In this document: piece by piece, positions 30,514-41,100 of the stretch
Numbering within the stretch: position 1 is the stretch's first letter
Layout of the letters: each line of letters opens with the position of its first letter
NCBI GenBank assembly: GCA_965116195.1
Contig: OZ220491.1
Location: 1,178,001 to 1,242,000 of the forward strand
Origin: Aldehydirespirator sp965116195
Lineage (GTDB): Bacteria > Actinomycetota > Acidimicrobiia > Acidimicrobiales > Aldehydirespiratoraceae
Reading direction: 5' to 3'
DNA length: 64,000 nt
Translations under genes and position numbers: made by a program
The notes under the pieces: generated by a model
Told to the model about the DNA's origin: nothing
Seen by the model: only the letters and a program-made list of their open reading frames with translations
Database searches by the model: none

Positions 30514-30654
30514 AAATACATCAACACTCGGCTAACTAAAGCACCACACCTGGCTACGTCTGGATCTCAGCCGGTACCGGAATTTGGTATGGCTGATGCC
30601 GGATATCAACGACTGTTCCAGAAGGAAGAGTCAGCCGTGCATCATGTGGGGCGG

Positions 30655-33558
30655 TCAGGCTACGTCAAAGATACCCTTGGGCGGGCGTCGCTGATGCCAG
30701 CATTCGACCGTGCTGTTGTCGCTGCGAAGGCCACACGTGTGGGCGTAGCCTGCTGCGATGTCTTTGTACTGACCGACTGGAACCCTTGACTGACCAAAGT
30801 CGTTGTCCCCCCAGCAGTGGAGAGTGCCGTCGGTGCGGAACGCACATTGGTGGTAGTTGCCTCCCGTAATGCTCTTGAATGTGCCGGTTGGGGAAGAACT
30901 GCCCCACCAGCAGTGGATTGTGTCGTCAGTACGGAGACCACACGAATAGAAGTCGCCCAGAGCAAGCGCAGTGAACCGATACTGCGCATTTGGTAAGCGC
31001 GGCCATCCGCTTGGCCACCATGACCAGCATGTGGCAGAGCCGTCCGTACGGATACCGCAGGCATGAAGTCTACCTGCCTCAACCTCGGTGAACGTGCCAG
31101 CAGGTGGAGATGACTGCCCGTATTGATTACTCCCCCAGCATGTGATCGCCTGGTCATTCTTACGGATCGCACAGGTGAAGTTGCCGCCTACCGAAACGTC
31201 TACGAATTGGCCTGAAGGAGCGTTGCTTTGACCGCTCCCGTTACTCCCCCAGCACGCGAGCGTGTCGTCATCGCGGCGGATAGCACACGTATGGGAGGTC
31301 CCGGCGTCAACGGCTTTGAACTGCCCAGCTGGTGCTTCAAGTCTTGAAGCCGGCGTGCTGTCCTTGCCCCAACAGGTGATTTCATGGTTGGGTTTGATGC
31401 CACAGACATGACTACTACCCGAAGCTATCTTCTGGAATTTCTGGGTGGGAACATCCATGGTGCCGTGTGCCCAACCACCTCCGCAATGCAGACTGTTGTC
31501 ACTCTTGACCGCACACAGGTACCCGGTCGCCGCAGCGGCTGCGGTAAATTGGCCGGGCCAGGCTGTGGATGCCATCAGAGTTCCATCATGTGCCCAGCAA
31601 CCCAGCGTGTTGTCCAACCGGACAGCACAAGTCCCTGAGTAGCCCGCTGCCACTACTTTGAAAGTCCCTGAGGGTGCTGTCACATCTATCTTGGAGCCTC
31701 CGAAGTAGCCAAGGTTCGTGCCCCAGCAGGCCATGGTGTCGTTTGTACGAATGGCACAAGTATGATGACTGCCTGCGGACACTGCTTTGAAAGTACCAGC
31801 AGGAGCGTGGGACTGAACCCGCCCGTCCTTGTCACCGCCCCAACAGAGAAGTGTGTCATCGGTACGGATTGCACACGTGTGGTAACCACCGGCTGAAACT
31901 GCTTTGAAAGCGCCGGCGCAACCACCACAAGGCGTGTAGGCCTGATCATAATCGTTGCCGCCCCAGCAGGTCAGACCGCCTAGGGTGTTGATTGCACAAG
32001 TGTGTTCACCGCCCGCTGACACCGTTACGTATGTTCCTGCCGGTGGGCTGGATTGCCCTTCGGAATCAGCACCCCAGCAAGCGATGGTGTTGTCGTTGCG
32101 AATACCGCACGAATGGGCCGAGAAATAGGTCGTGCGCCCCTTTTGCTGTTCACCGCCTGTTGTGATCGATTTGAATACACCAGAAGGTGCGTCAGCTTCA
32201 CCAAACTTGTTCTTGCCCCAACAGTCCACAGTGCCATTGACTCGAAGTGCGCAGGCATGCGCCCAACTTGCGCTGACATCCTTGAACTCCGCAACGGGAA
32301 CAGTGGTCGTGGTAGTGCTAGTTGTTGTAGTGGTGGTAGTAGTAGTAGTAGTAGTAGTGCTTGTGGTTGTGGCTGGATTACCACCATCTTCGTCTTCAGT
32401 GTCATCCTGGTCTTGAGCCTGTCTCTGCGTGTCATATTGGTCATGAGTTCGGGCTTGATCTTCAGATGCTCCCTGGACAACCAGTGGGATTGTGGTACTT
32501 GAGGAGGTGGTGGCAGTTGGTGTCTCCATTACATACATGGTGAGGCTGTCATCAGATGGAGGTTGCACGCAGTCCTCATACAGCATGTTCCCGTTCATGT
32601 AGGTGAAATCAGTAGTCGGGTCTATCGGGAAACTTCTGCCATCTGAGCCGGTCTTGCTGCGCTTCCAACCCCCCACGGTGTAGCAATCCTTGTAAGTAGT
32701 GTAAACAGAGTAATCAATAGGCGGCAAAGTTGTGGTGGTGGTCGTGGTCGTAGTCGTGGTAGTTGTGGTCGTGGTAGTTGTGGTCGTGGTCGTAGTTGTG
32801 GTAGTTGTGGTGGTGGTAGTCGTAGTCGTTGTTGTGGCTGGGTTACCGCCGTCTTGAGCTTGGTCTTGGGCTTGAGCTTGCCTTTGGCCTTGAGCTGATC
32901 CTCCGACAGGCACCGTTGTTGTGGTGGAGGTGGTGGTTGCAGTCACAGCCATGGTGGCACTGTGATCGGACGGAGGTTGCACACAGTCTTCATACAGCAT
33001 GTTCCCGTTCATGTAGGTGAAATCCGTAGTCGGGTCTATTGCGAAACTTCTGCCATCTGAGCCGGTTTTGCTGCGCTTCCAACCCCCCACGCTGTGGCAA
33101 TCCTTGTAAGTGGTGTAAATGGAGTAATCAATAGGCGGCAACGTTGTGGTGGTGGTGACGTGGGACGGAGGTGGCACACAGTCTTCATACAGCATGTTCC
33201 CGTCCATATAGGTGAAATCCGTAGTCGGGTCTATCGGGAAACTTCTGCCATCTGAGCCGGTTTTGCTGCGCTTCCAACCCCCCACGCTGTGGCAATCCTT
33301 GTAAGTGGTGTAATCGGAGTAGTCAGTAGGCGGTGGGGTATTCGTCACAACACTATCCGACTCCGCCGAAGCCGGTGGCGGCTGAGCGGCATACAGCACC
33401 GCAGCAACAAGCACCGTCGCCACAGCCACCACAAGCCAAGACAATGCACTCAAGCCACGGCTTGGGCCACCAATCACATCAGCGGGCCCAGACCCTCGAC
33501 CAGTCCAACGCAGTGCTGCCTCACCAGTCCAGCGCTCACTTCTGTATTTACCTGTCAT
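30655..33558 (-). CDS. large exported RCC1-repeat protein, paralogue 3
   Basis: 967 residues. The basic head and hydrophobic segment (LSWLVVAVATVLVAAVLYAA) are followed by three copies of the two-Cys module (consensus DYSxYTTYKDC-x-VGGWKRSKTGSDGR, then PIDPTTDFTYM and MLYEDCV), Thr-rich linkers including one very long run, and 14 RCC1-type repeats ending in PPKGIFDVA. Unlike its two neighbours it has no fibronectin type III domain. It is the first gene of the trio in transcription order. Ligand and partners unknown. Probably a cell-surface or secreted adhesion/recognition protein, by inference. Confidence 0.85.
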   Translation of the reverse strand: MTGKYRSERWTGEAALRWTGRGSGPADVIGGPSRGLSALSWLVVAVATVLVAAVLYAAQPPPASAESDSVVTNTPPPTDYSDYTTYKDCHSVGGWKRSKTGSDGRSFPIDPTTDFTYMDGNMLYEDCVPPPSHVTTTTTLPPIDYSIYTTYKDCHSVGGWKRSKTGSDGRSFAIDPTTDFTYMNGNMLYEDCVQPPSDHSATMAVTATTTSTTTTVPVGGSAQGQRQAQAQDQAQDGGNPATTTTTTTTTTTTTTTTTTTTTTTTTTTTTTTTTTTTLPPIDYSVYTTYKDCYTVGGWKRSKTGSDGRSFPIDPTTDFTYMNGNMLYEDCVQPPSDDSLTMYVMETPTATTSSSTTIPLVVQGASEDQARTHDQYDTQRQAQDQDDTEDEDGGNPATTTSTTTTTTTTTTTTTSTTTTTVPVAEFKDVSASWAHACALRVNGTVDCWGKNKFGEADAPSGVFKSITTGGEQQKGRTTYFSAHSCGIRNDNTIACWGADSEGQSSPPAGTYVTVSAGGEHTCAINTLGGLTCWGGNDYDQAYTPCGGCAGAFKAVSAGGYHTCAIRTDDTLLCWGGDKDGRVQSHAPAGTFKAVSAGSHHTCAIRTNDTMACWGTNLGYFGGSKIDVTAPSGTFKVVAAGYSGTCAVRLDNTLGCWAHDGTLMASTAWPGQFTAAAAATGYLCAVKSDNSLHCGGGWAHGTMDVPTQKFQKIASGSSHVCGIKPNHEITCWGKDSTPASRLEAPAGQFKAVDAGTSHTCAIRRDDDTLACWGSNGSGQSNAPSGQFVDVSVGGNFTCAIRKNDQAITCWGSNQYGQSSPPAGTFTEVEAGRLHACGIRTDGSATCWSWWPSGWPRLPNAQYRFTALALGDFYSCGLRTDDTIHCWWGSSSPTGTFKSITGGNYHQCAFRTDGTLHCWGDNDFGQSRVPVGQYKDIAAGYAHTCGLRSDNSTVECWHQRRPPKGIFDVA
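32726..32837. repeat. long Thr-codon repeat, paralogue 3
   Basis: About 35 consecutive Thr codons, mainly GTGGTCGTAGTT-type mixtures on the plus strand. The longest Thr tract of the three genes. Confidence 0.85.
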
Positions 33559-33792
33559 GCCAAGCCTCCGAAGCCTGTCCGTTGTCCTATCACACTCCGG
33601 GCCGGGTCAACAGAACGCGCCTGCCGTACCAGAACTCCAGAGCCTGAAGCGCGACTCTACACCAATGCGCGGCCACATGCACGAATACCACACACACCGG
33701 GAGGGGGAGGGCGGCTCCCGATGGGATGACAGATGACAGATCATCGTGCCCGAAGAGACTGCGCCTTGGGGAGTGGGCATCTCAGGTCACCT

Positions 33793-33890
33793 TCAGATGT
33801 CGCGGCAGTGCTCACGGACCACACTCGGGTTGGCAATGTCCAAGATGTTGGGTTCTCGGATGTCGCCGCAATGCTCACCGACCACACCGT
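33793..33890. repeat. 64-bp duplication
   Basis: TCAGATGTCGCGGCAGTGCT at 33793 and TCGGATGTCGCCGCAATGCT at 33857 are related copies. The rest of 33559-33909 shows no gene. Confidence 0.7.
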
Positions 33891-33909
33891 GGGAGGGGAG
33901 AAGGGATGT

Positions 33910-34227
33910 TCAGTGCTGATGCTCGCCGTCTTCGGCAGCTACCAACAGGTCGCCGGCGGTTGCCAATACTTCGGCGAGTTTGACGCTGCTGTTGTACACG
34001 GCCCGCAGGTGGTGCTCGCTGACCGCTTCGTGGCCCGGGAAGGGTGCCCGGCCCAGCGAGCGAAGCAGAGCAGACGGATCCGGCGTGATCACCACCTCTT
34101 CAACCGCAGGCAGCTTTGCGACCGATCCCCAGAAGTCGCCTGAAGTCCTGGCTGTGGCAGCAGGCGTGCTCTTGCGGCCACGCCTCGGACGTTTGCGGGT
34201 CGTGTCCGCACCGTTGGCGCTACTCAT
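33910..34227 (-). CDS. small basic-headed protein of unknown function
   Basis: About 105 residues. The head is Arg/Lys-rich (TRKRPRRGRKSTP), and the rest is an acidic helical domain with VVITPDPSALLRSLGRAPFP and LRAVYNSSVKLAEVLATAGDLL. No family is recognised. The ATG at 34227 belongs to the first of a series of 22-bp units that lead back to the helicase stop, so it is probably co-expressed with the helicase. The basic head could bind nucleic acid; that is a guess. Confidence 0.6.
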   Translation of the reverse strand: MSSANGADTTRKRPRRGRKSTPAATARTSGDFWGSVAKLPAVEEVVITPDPSALLRSLGRAPFPGHEAVSEHHLRAVYNSSVKLAEVLATAGDLLVAAEDGEHQH

Positions 34228-34392
34228 GATGCCCATCAGTGCTACTCACAATGACCGTGACACCACGCATGACGACCCTCTGGCACCACTCATGGCGACC
34301 GTCAGCACCACTCATTGTGACCGTCCAGCGTCCGTCTGGCAGTTTCGTGTGCGTTATGAAGCCACTCATGACCGACTGTGAGCGCCCCTCAT
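34219..34392. repeat. 22-bp repeat array between helicase stop and small-gene start
   Basis: CTCAT or a variant recurs at 34223, 34245, 34267, 34289 and 34311 (22 bp apart), then at 34363 and 34388. On the coding strand the unit contains ATGAGTGG: the last copy, at 34388, includes the helicase TGA, and the first, at 34223, the ATG of the small gene. Confidence 0.75.
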
Positions 34393-37300
34393 TGTGACCG
34401 TCCTGTGGTGTTGTTGGCAGTCAGTCCGGTCTCGCCGTTGTCGTCCATGAGCAAGAAATCGGTGTCAATGCCCAGCGCGACCCTGAGCTGTTCACTGTTG
34501 AGATCGCCCACCGAACTGGACTTGGGAAGCACCATGTCAGCAATGCGGCGTTTGCCTGCCACGACCTCTTCCACTCGTTCGTCCACAGTCCCGGGGCAAA
34601 CCAGTCGGTGACAGAGCACTGTGTTGCGTTGTCCGATACGCCAGGCCCGGTCGCGAGCCTGATCCTCCACAGCCGGGTTCCACCAGCGGTCATAGAGCAC
34701 CACATGGTTGGCGGCGGTCAGATTCAGTCCGGTTCCCCCGGCCTTCAGAGACAGCACCAGAGCACCCGGCCCCCTGCCCTTCTGGAAGGAGGCCACCATG
34801 CGATCGCGAGCAGCGCGGGGCAGACCGCCGTGATAGCAGCTGATGCTCACCCCGGTGTGCTCACTGAGGTGGACAGCCAGACGTTCACCCCAGGTGGCGA
34901 AGTGGGTGAAGATCAGCATTCGTTCGTCCGCGGCAAACACCTGGGCCACGATCTGCTCAAGCCGGGTCAGCTTGCCCGATCGCCCGTCAAGCGGCTTGTC
35001 ATCAGGCTGATAGTTGACCGGGTGGTTGCAGATCTGTTTGAGAGCGGTGATGGCCGCCAGCACTGCACCTTTGCGCTCTGCGGTGGCCTCCGTGTCAGAT
35101 GTGCGGGCCAGCAGGTCATCCAGTACCGCCTGGTACAAGCCGATCTGCTCAGATGTCATGGAACAGTGAGCCAACTCGTCAATACGGTCAGGCAACTCGG
35201 CTGCGATGACCGGTTCGCTCTTGGTGCGACGAAACACCAGGATTCCGTTGAGTGCAGACAACGCTCCCTCACCGGCCTTGTTGCGGTTGCTTTTTGAAGT
35301 GCTCTTTTGATCCGTGGGTTCCTCGTTGCTGCCCTCTCCGTTGCCTGCGCCGTTGACAGAGGCTGAAGCTGAAGCTGAGGCAGAGACTGAGGTTGAAGCT
35401 GTAGCCGAGGCAGAGACAACCAGGCCGTTGCTTGAGCGCTTGGGAAGTTTGGACCTCTTGGACATCTCGCTGATGAACGATGTCCTGGCACCGACAAGGC
35501 CCGGGTTGCAGAAATCCATGATGGCCCAGAGATCACCAAGACCGTTCTCAATCGGCGTACCCGTCAGGGTCACGCGGCTGTGTGCGTTCAGTCGGCGAAG
35601 CTGTTGTGCCGTCTCGCTGGCCGGGTTCTTGATTGCCTGGGCCTCGTCCAGCACGACCGTGGACCAGTTGATCTTCTCGAGAACATCCAGGTCACGCATC
35701 ACGGTCCCGTAGGTGGAGATCAACAAGTCGGCCCGCTTCAGCATGCCTGGCACTCTCTCGGGTGGCGTGCGGGTCGGGCCGTGATGCACGACCACCCGCA
35801 GATCCGGCACGAAGCGTCGTGCTTCAAGAGCCCAGTTGCCCACAACCGCAGGAGGCGCAGCCACAAGCGCAGGGCCCTTGTCCCTGGTGAGATAGAGGTG
35901 TGCCAGCATGGTTGGTGTCTTGCCCAGTCCCATGTCAAGGGCCAGACAGCCGCCGAGCCCAGCCTGATCCAAAAAGCCCAGCCAGGTGAGAGCGTCTGCC
36001 TGATAGGTGCGCAGACGCCCGCTGAACCCGCTGGGCGTGACAGGCAATTCCGTGGGAATAGCCCGGGCGCTGCGCACCAGCTCCGCCGCCCAGCCCTCGC
36101 CTGTGACAGATGTACCCCCGGCCAGCGACGTGCCGTCAAGCCCCAGGGCGTGCCGCAGGATCTGGGCACCGTTCATCCGGGTCATGTCGGATCGTTCCGC
36201 CAGTGCTGCAGCCGCCTCGTTGAGGTCCGCCCGGTCCAGTTCAACCCAGCGACCTCTGCTCTTGACCAGCGGCCTCGCCTGTGCTGCCAGTTCTCGTATC
36301 TGCTCTGCGCTCAGATCCACATCGTCAAAGGCCACTGACCAGCGCACATCGGCCAACTGCCGAGCCCCGACAACCGTGTCCTCAGCCTCGAATGAGGTGA
36401 GTCGCAGCGTTGGTGTGGGACGACGTTTTGACAGCGAGGGGACACGCACCTCGTAGCCCATGGCCTGTAGCACATGGCCCGAATTCGTCATCAGATTCCA
36501 GGCTTCCTCGGTGCTGAGCATCACCTCCCCGCGTCTACGTCCACCGAGTCGCAGCAACTCCGGGAACAGCCGTTCCAGACGAGTGAGTTGATGTTTGACT
36601 GACTGCTTACGAGTGCGCGAGGCCAGCACCAGGGCACGCTCAACCGGCTGCAACTCGCCGGAACTGGACTTGGACAACACCGACAGGTGCCAGGCCCCAA
36701 CATCGTCGGGCGGTTCGAGTTGCACGATCAGCCGCAGTCTTCGCTCCCAGGGTTCCAACACATCACCAGCCCAGGTGTCCAGGCGGCGTGACAGGTCAGA
36801 CAGGTGTCGGCTGGGTGCCTCAAGAGTCGTGCCGTCAAGGCTGGCGAGTACTGCCTCTGCGGTCTCGGCCTTGCTGCGGGGAGCGGGCGGTGGTTGTGGT
36901 GTGTCGAGACGCTCGGCTGCCTCGGTCGCTATCGCGTCCACGATGTCGGCCAGCACAGCCTGCGTAAACGCCATGGCATCCCGCTGGTTCTCAAAGGCTG
37001 CTGCACTACCGGGCAGAGCACCGGCCAGTGCCGCCAGGGTGTCGGCCTCAACCAGTGCAGGCTGCCAGCGCATCACATAGGTGGCGTTGTCGCGATGCCG
37101 GCTGCCTTCAGTCGGTACGTGGACCTGTGAGCCGAGGCGGGTGCCGTTGGTTGTGTTGACAGGAGCGGCCGACAACTTCTCGACAGCTTGAACAGCTTGA
37201 ACAGATTGAACAGGTTGAACACCGTCAGCATCGGCGGGTGCTCGGCGTCGCACCTTCTTGAGTTGGGGAACAATGCGCCCTTGGGCCACGAGGCGCACGG

Positions 37301-37952
37301 CCAGAGTCGCAACCAAGCCCAACCAGGACACGCTGACCCCGGTACCGTCTTGTTCGGCGGCCTCGCCCAAGGCCACGAGCCAGCCCAGGCAGCCGTCCAG
37401 CGGGGCTGAGACCGCATCGGCACGCTCGCCGTCGGGCAGCTTGGCTGGCCGGTGCTCACTCCACTTGATGGTGGCAGCGCCGCTGGCGTGCAGTCGCTTG
37501 CGCACCTCTGCTTCGGTCTCAGGTGACCTGCCGGAGCCCGCAGCCCAGGCAATCACCCGTCCCGGCACCCACGAGAGCTGCAGTTCCACTACGGTTGTGG
37601 CCGGTGTGGCAGCCTGCTGGCTGTTCGCTTCGTAACGACCCGTCGTGGGCATTTGCGGTGGCCCCACCAGCGATGACAGCACAGCCTCGATGGCCTTGTA
37701 ATCGTCTTCCAGGTCGGCCACGATCTGGCGGCGTTGGTGGCTGCGCACGGTGGAGCGCACCTTCTCTGTTGACTCCGCGACATCGTCAAGCAGGCGGTAG
37801 AGAGCTCGGACCCACAACCGGGTATTGGCCTGCAGCAGCGCCAGTTCCGCGTCGCTTGCCGTGCCGTCAACATGACGGCGTACAGCCAAAGCGAAGTTCT
37901 CTGACAACGCCAAGTGTGGGTCCAAGGTGGCGGTAGCAGTCCTCGACACCAT
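34389..37952 (-). CDS. SNF2/RapA-type DEAD/DEAH box helicase
   Basis: About 1187 residues. The N-terminal 600 residues are an actinobacterial SNF2-associated region. The helicase part has motif I DMGLGKTPTM, Ia LVAAPPAVVGNWALE, motif II as LDEAQAIKN, motif III LTGTPIENGLGDLWAI, and the C-lobe motifs LIFTHFATWGERL, LSLKAGGTGLNLTAANHVVLYDRWWNP and DRAWRIGQ. Between the lobes lies a Ser/Ala-rich insert (SASATASTSVSASASASASV). Such proteins remodel protein-DNA complexes or RNA polymerase. The start is the ATG at 37952; a TTG three codons earlier is also in frame. Confidence 0.92.
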   Translation of the reverse strand: MVSRTATATLDPHLALSENFALAVRRHVDGTASDAELALLQANTRLWVRALYRLLDDVAESTEKVRSTVRSHQRRQIVADLEDDYKAIEAVLSSLVGPPQMPTTGRYEANSQQAATPATTVVELQLSWVPGRVIAWAAGSGRSPETEAEVRKRLHASGAATIKWSEHRPAKLPDGERADAVSAPLDGCLGWLVALGEAAEQDGTGVSVSWLGLVATLAVRLVAQGRIVPQLKKVRRRAPADADGVQPVQSVQAVQAVEKLSAAPVNTTNGTRLGSQVHVPTEGSRHRDNATYVMRWQPALVEADTLAALAGALPGSAAAFENQRDAMAFTQAVLADIVDAIATEAAERLDTPQPPPAPRSKAETAEAVLASLDGTTLEAPSRHLSDLSRRLDTWAGDVLEPWERRLRLIVQLEPPDDVGAWHLSVLSKSSSGELQPVERALVLASRTRKQSVKHQLTRLERLFPELLRLGGRRRGEVMLSTEEAWNLMTNSGHVLQAMGYEVRVPSLSKRRPTPTLRLTSFEAEDTVVGARQLADVRWSVAFDDVDLSAEQIRELAAQARPLVKSRGRWVELDRADLNEAAAALAERSDMTRMNGAQILRHALGLDGTSLAGGTSVTGEGWAAELVRSARAIPTELPVTPSGFSGRLRTYQADALTWLGFLDQAGLGGCLALDMGLGKTPTMLAHLYLTRDKGPALVAAPPAVVGNWALEARRFVPDLRVVVHHGPTRTPPERVPGMLKRADLLISTYGTVMRDLDVLEKINWSTVVLDEAQAIKNPASETAQQLRRLNAHSRVTLTGTPIENGLGDLWAIMDFCNPGLVGARTSFISEMSKRSKLPKRSSNGLVVSASATASTSVSASASASASVNGAGNGEGSNEEPTDQKSTSKSNRNKAGEGALSALNGILVFRRTKSEPVIAAELPDRIDELAHCSMTSEQIGLYQAVLDDLLARTSDTEATAERKGAVLAAITALKQICNHPVNYQPDDKPLDGRSGKLTRLEQIVAQVFAADERMLIFTHFATWGERLAVHLSEHTGVSISCYHGGLPRAARDRMVASFQKGRGPGALVLSLKAGGTGLNLTAANHVVLYDRWWNPAVEDQARDRAWRIGQRNTVLCHRLVCPGTVDERVEEVVAGKRRIADMVLPKSSSVGDLNSEQLRVALGIDTDFLLMDDNGETGLTANNTTGRSQ

Positions 37953-38103
37953 TGGTCTCAAGATCCTAGCAGCGCTTCACCCTGGCACCACCGATCCCCG
38001 GCATGTGCTGTTGGTGCTGGTGCGTGGGGTGGTTGGAGGTAACGGGTGACAGCCCGTGTGAGCGCGCTGTCATGTGTCGGGGTGTGCGGTGTTTTGTGAG
38101 TAA

Positions 38104-41100
38104 CTATGTGCGAGTGGTGCTTGCGGTGTTATTGAGTTGTTGTCGCAGCTGGTCTACTCCGGCCATCTTGATGTGCTCGTAACCACGCACCACTTCGGGC
38201 AGCCGAGCTCGCTCCAGGGTCTGCTCGTAGTTTGTGGGATGAAGGTGACGCAGGTCGGCCTGCACAGCGGCGCGGTACTCTCCAGCCAGCGAGCGCTCAA
38301 CCCGCCGCAGCTTGGTGTACCCGAACACATCCAGTGGTGTGCCGCGCACGAAGCGCAAGGCCGCCAGCAAACGGAACAGCGGCGCGAAGCTGTAGGGCAC
38401 GGTGATCTTGCGTGACAAACCCAGCGCGCGCAACACCGGGGGATGGAGCTTCCATGCCAGGCGACCTCCGGTGGCTTCAGCAAGTTGACGCGCCTCTGCA
38501 GTGGCGGCGGCATCCAGCATGAGGCGAGCCACTTCGTACTCGTCCTTGTAAGCCAGCAACTTGAAGTAGCCGCGGGCGCACGCCACCGTCAACCGCCCCG
38601 AACCGTCCCCGTTGGTTGCGTCGGCTGAGGCAACCTCCTCAACAAAATCCAGAAAGCGACGTGCCAGACGCGGTGACTGGTAGGCACACAGTTCGCGGGC
38701 TGCAACCTCAAGACTCCAATCCCGGTACTCCTCAACAAAAGTGCCTGCCGCAGTTGCTGCTGACATAGCGGCCCCGACTGTCGCCGTGACTTCGGCGGTC
38801 ACCGACCCAGCGGGTGCAGTTGCCCCGGTAGCCGCAGTTGGCACGGCTGCCCCAGCGTTCACGGATGCCCCAGTTGACGCGGATGCCCCAGCGTTCACGG
38901 ATGCCCCAGTTGGCATGGATGCCCCAGCGTTCACGGATGCCTCAGTTGGTGCGACTGTCTCAGTTGGTGCGGCTGTCCCAGTTGGTGCGGCTGGCCCAGC
39001 GTTCACGGATGCCCCAGTTGGCACGGATGCCCCAGTGTCCCCGGTTTTTGCGGATGCTGCTTCAGCCATGGCATCCACAGCAGCCTCCAGAGCCTGCACA
39101 CGGCCTGCCGTTTGGGTGTCCAGAACGGGCAGGTGGTCCCGGGAAGGCTCTGTGGAACGCACCGCGGCCGCAATCACCTCGGGGCGGGCCACCTGCACCC
39201 TTCCCCAGCGAAACGCAGCAATGTTGCCGGACACCGCAACCCCGTTCAACTTGATGGCCTGCTCCACCGATTCTGCGGCCAGCGGCAAGGCACCCGCCTG
39301 TACCGCCATCCCCACGACAAAGACATTGGCAGTCACCGCGTTGCCCAACAGTGCCGTGGTGATGTGCTGCGCGTCAGCCCAGTGGCGGCAGTCGGGCCGT
39401 GTCACCTCGGCGATGGCTGCTTCAAGACCAGCGGCGTGAGGCATGTCACGTTCGGGGTGAGCGATGACTGCTCCGGTGGGGGTCACAGACGTTGAACCCA
39501 CCACGACTGTGCGAGCCGGGTCGCACCGACTGGTTCCCGAGCGTGACGCCGCCCCCAGCTGGTCAAAGGCGAGCAGTGTGTCGGCCTGTTTGGCACCGAG
39601 GTGGTTGCTGGCCGCCTCGCTGTGGCGGTTGAGTCGCAGATCACTCACCACCGGCCCGGCCTTCTGTGACAGTCCGATCTGATCAAGGCCGCTCACCTCG
39701 TAGCCGTCGAACATGGCCGCCGTGCCGATGATCTGGCTGACAGTAACCACCCCGGTACCGCCGATTCCGACCAGTCGCAGCGAGAAGGCGTCGGTCGGTA
39801 CGCAGGGCACGGGTTCGGGCAGGTCGCCGGGCACGGTCACCGCAGTGTTTGACGAGACCGATGAGATTGATGAGATTGATGAGATTGATGAGTTCGTTTG
39901 GTCCGAGAAATCCCGAGGGGGTTTGTGGTCCCTGGTTCGACTTCGCCTGGTCAGTCGGCGCAACCGCGAACGCAACCGTCCCGGCAGGGTCACGGTCATG
40001 AAGGCCGGACAGTCGCCCTCCAGACACGAGAAGTCAAGATTGCACGAGGTCTGGTCAATACGGGTCTTGCGACCGAAGGGTGTGCTGGTGGGCTGCACTG
40101 ACAGGCAGTTGCTGACGGACGCACAATCGCCACAGCCTTCGCAGATGCGGTCATTGACAACCACACGCTGCCGGGGAACGGCCAAGGTGCCCTTTTTGCG
40201 GGCACGTCGGGCCTCGGCGGCGCACTGTTGGTCGTGGACAAGCACCGTCACACCTTCAATCCCTGCCAACAACTCCTGCGCCTCAAGCATCCTCTCTCGC
40301 GGCCAGACGGCAACACCGTCGGGCAGATCATGGCCGCGGTAGCGGGAGGTGTCCTCTGTCGTCACGAGTACCCGGGCGACCCCCTGCGCCAGCAGCATCC
40401 GAGCCACATCGCCGACACTGATCGCTCCCCGGGGGTCCTGGCCGCCGGTCATCGCCACCGTCTGGTTCCACAACACCTTGTAGGTGATGTTGATGCCGGC
40501 GGCCACCGCACCCTGGATGGCGAGTTGACCGCTGTGAAAGAACGTGCCGTCACCGATGTTCTGGAAGATGTGGGGCGTGTCAACAAAGGGTGCCATGCCG
40601 ATCCACTGGGTGCCCTCCTGGCCCATGCAGGTCAGGCCGATGATGTCACCGAAGTCGTCGGAGTCCATGAGCAGCGTCATGGTGTGACAGCCGATGCCGG
40701 CACCGACAACAGCACCGTCTGGCACACGGGTGGATCGGTTGTGGGGGCAGCCTGAGCAGAAGTAGGGGGTACGTGCGACTTTGCTGTTGATCGGGATCAG
40801 TTGGCGCTGATGCTGTTCAGGAGCGAGGCGTGCGCCGATGCGTTGGGCCAGGCGGCGTCGCAGCGGCCCCAGCAGTTCATCGGCATCGAGGCCTCCGTGA
40901 CCGGGTATCAGCATGACATCGTGCTCGTCGAATTTTCCGGTGACCCGTGGTCGCAGAGTCTCGTTGTACAGCGCGTCCTTGACGAGGGACTCGATGTTGG
41001 GGTTCTTCTCCTCCACCACCAGGACTTCTTCAAGCCCACGGGCAAAGTCGCGTGCTCTCTTTGGGCTGAACGGCAGCGGCATGTGCATGCACATGAGCCG

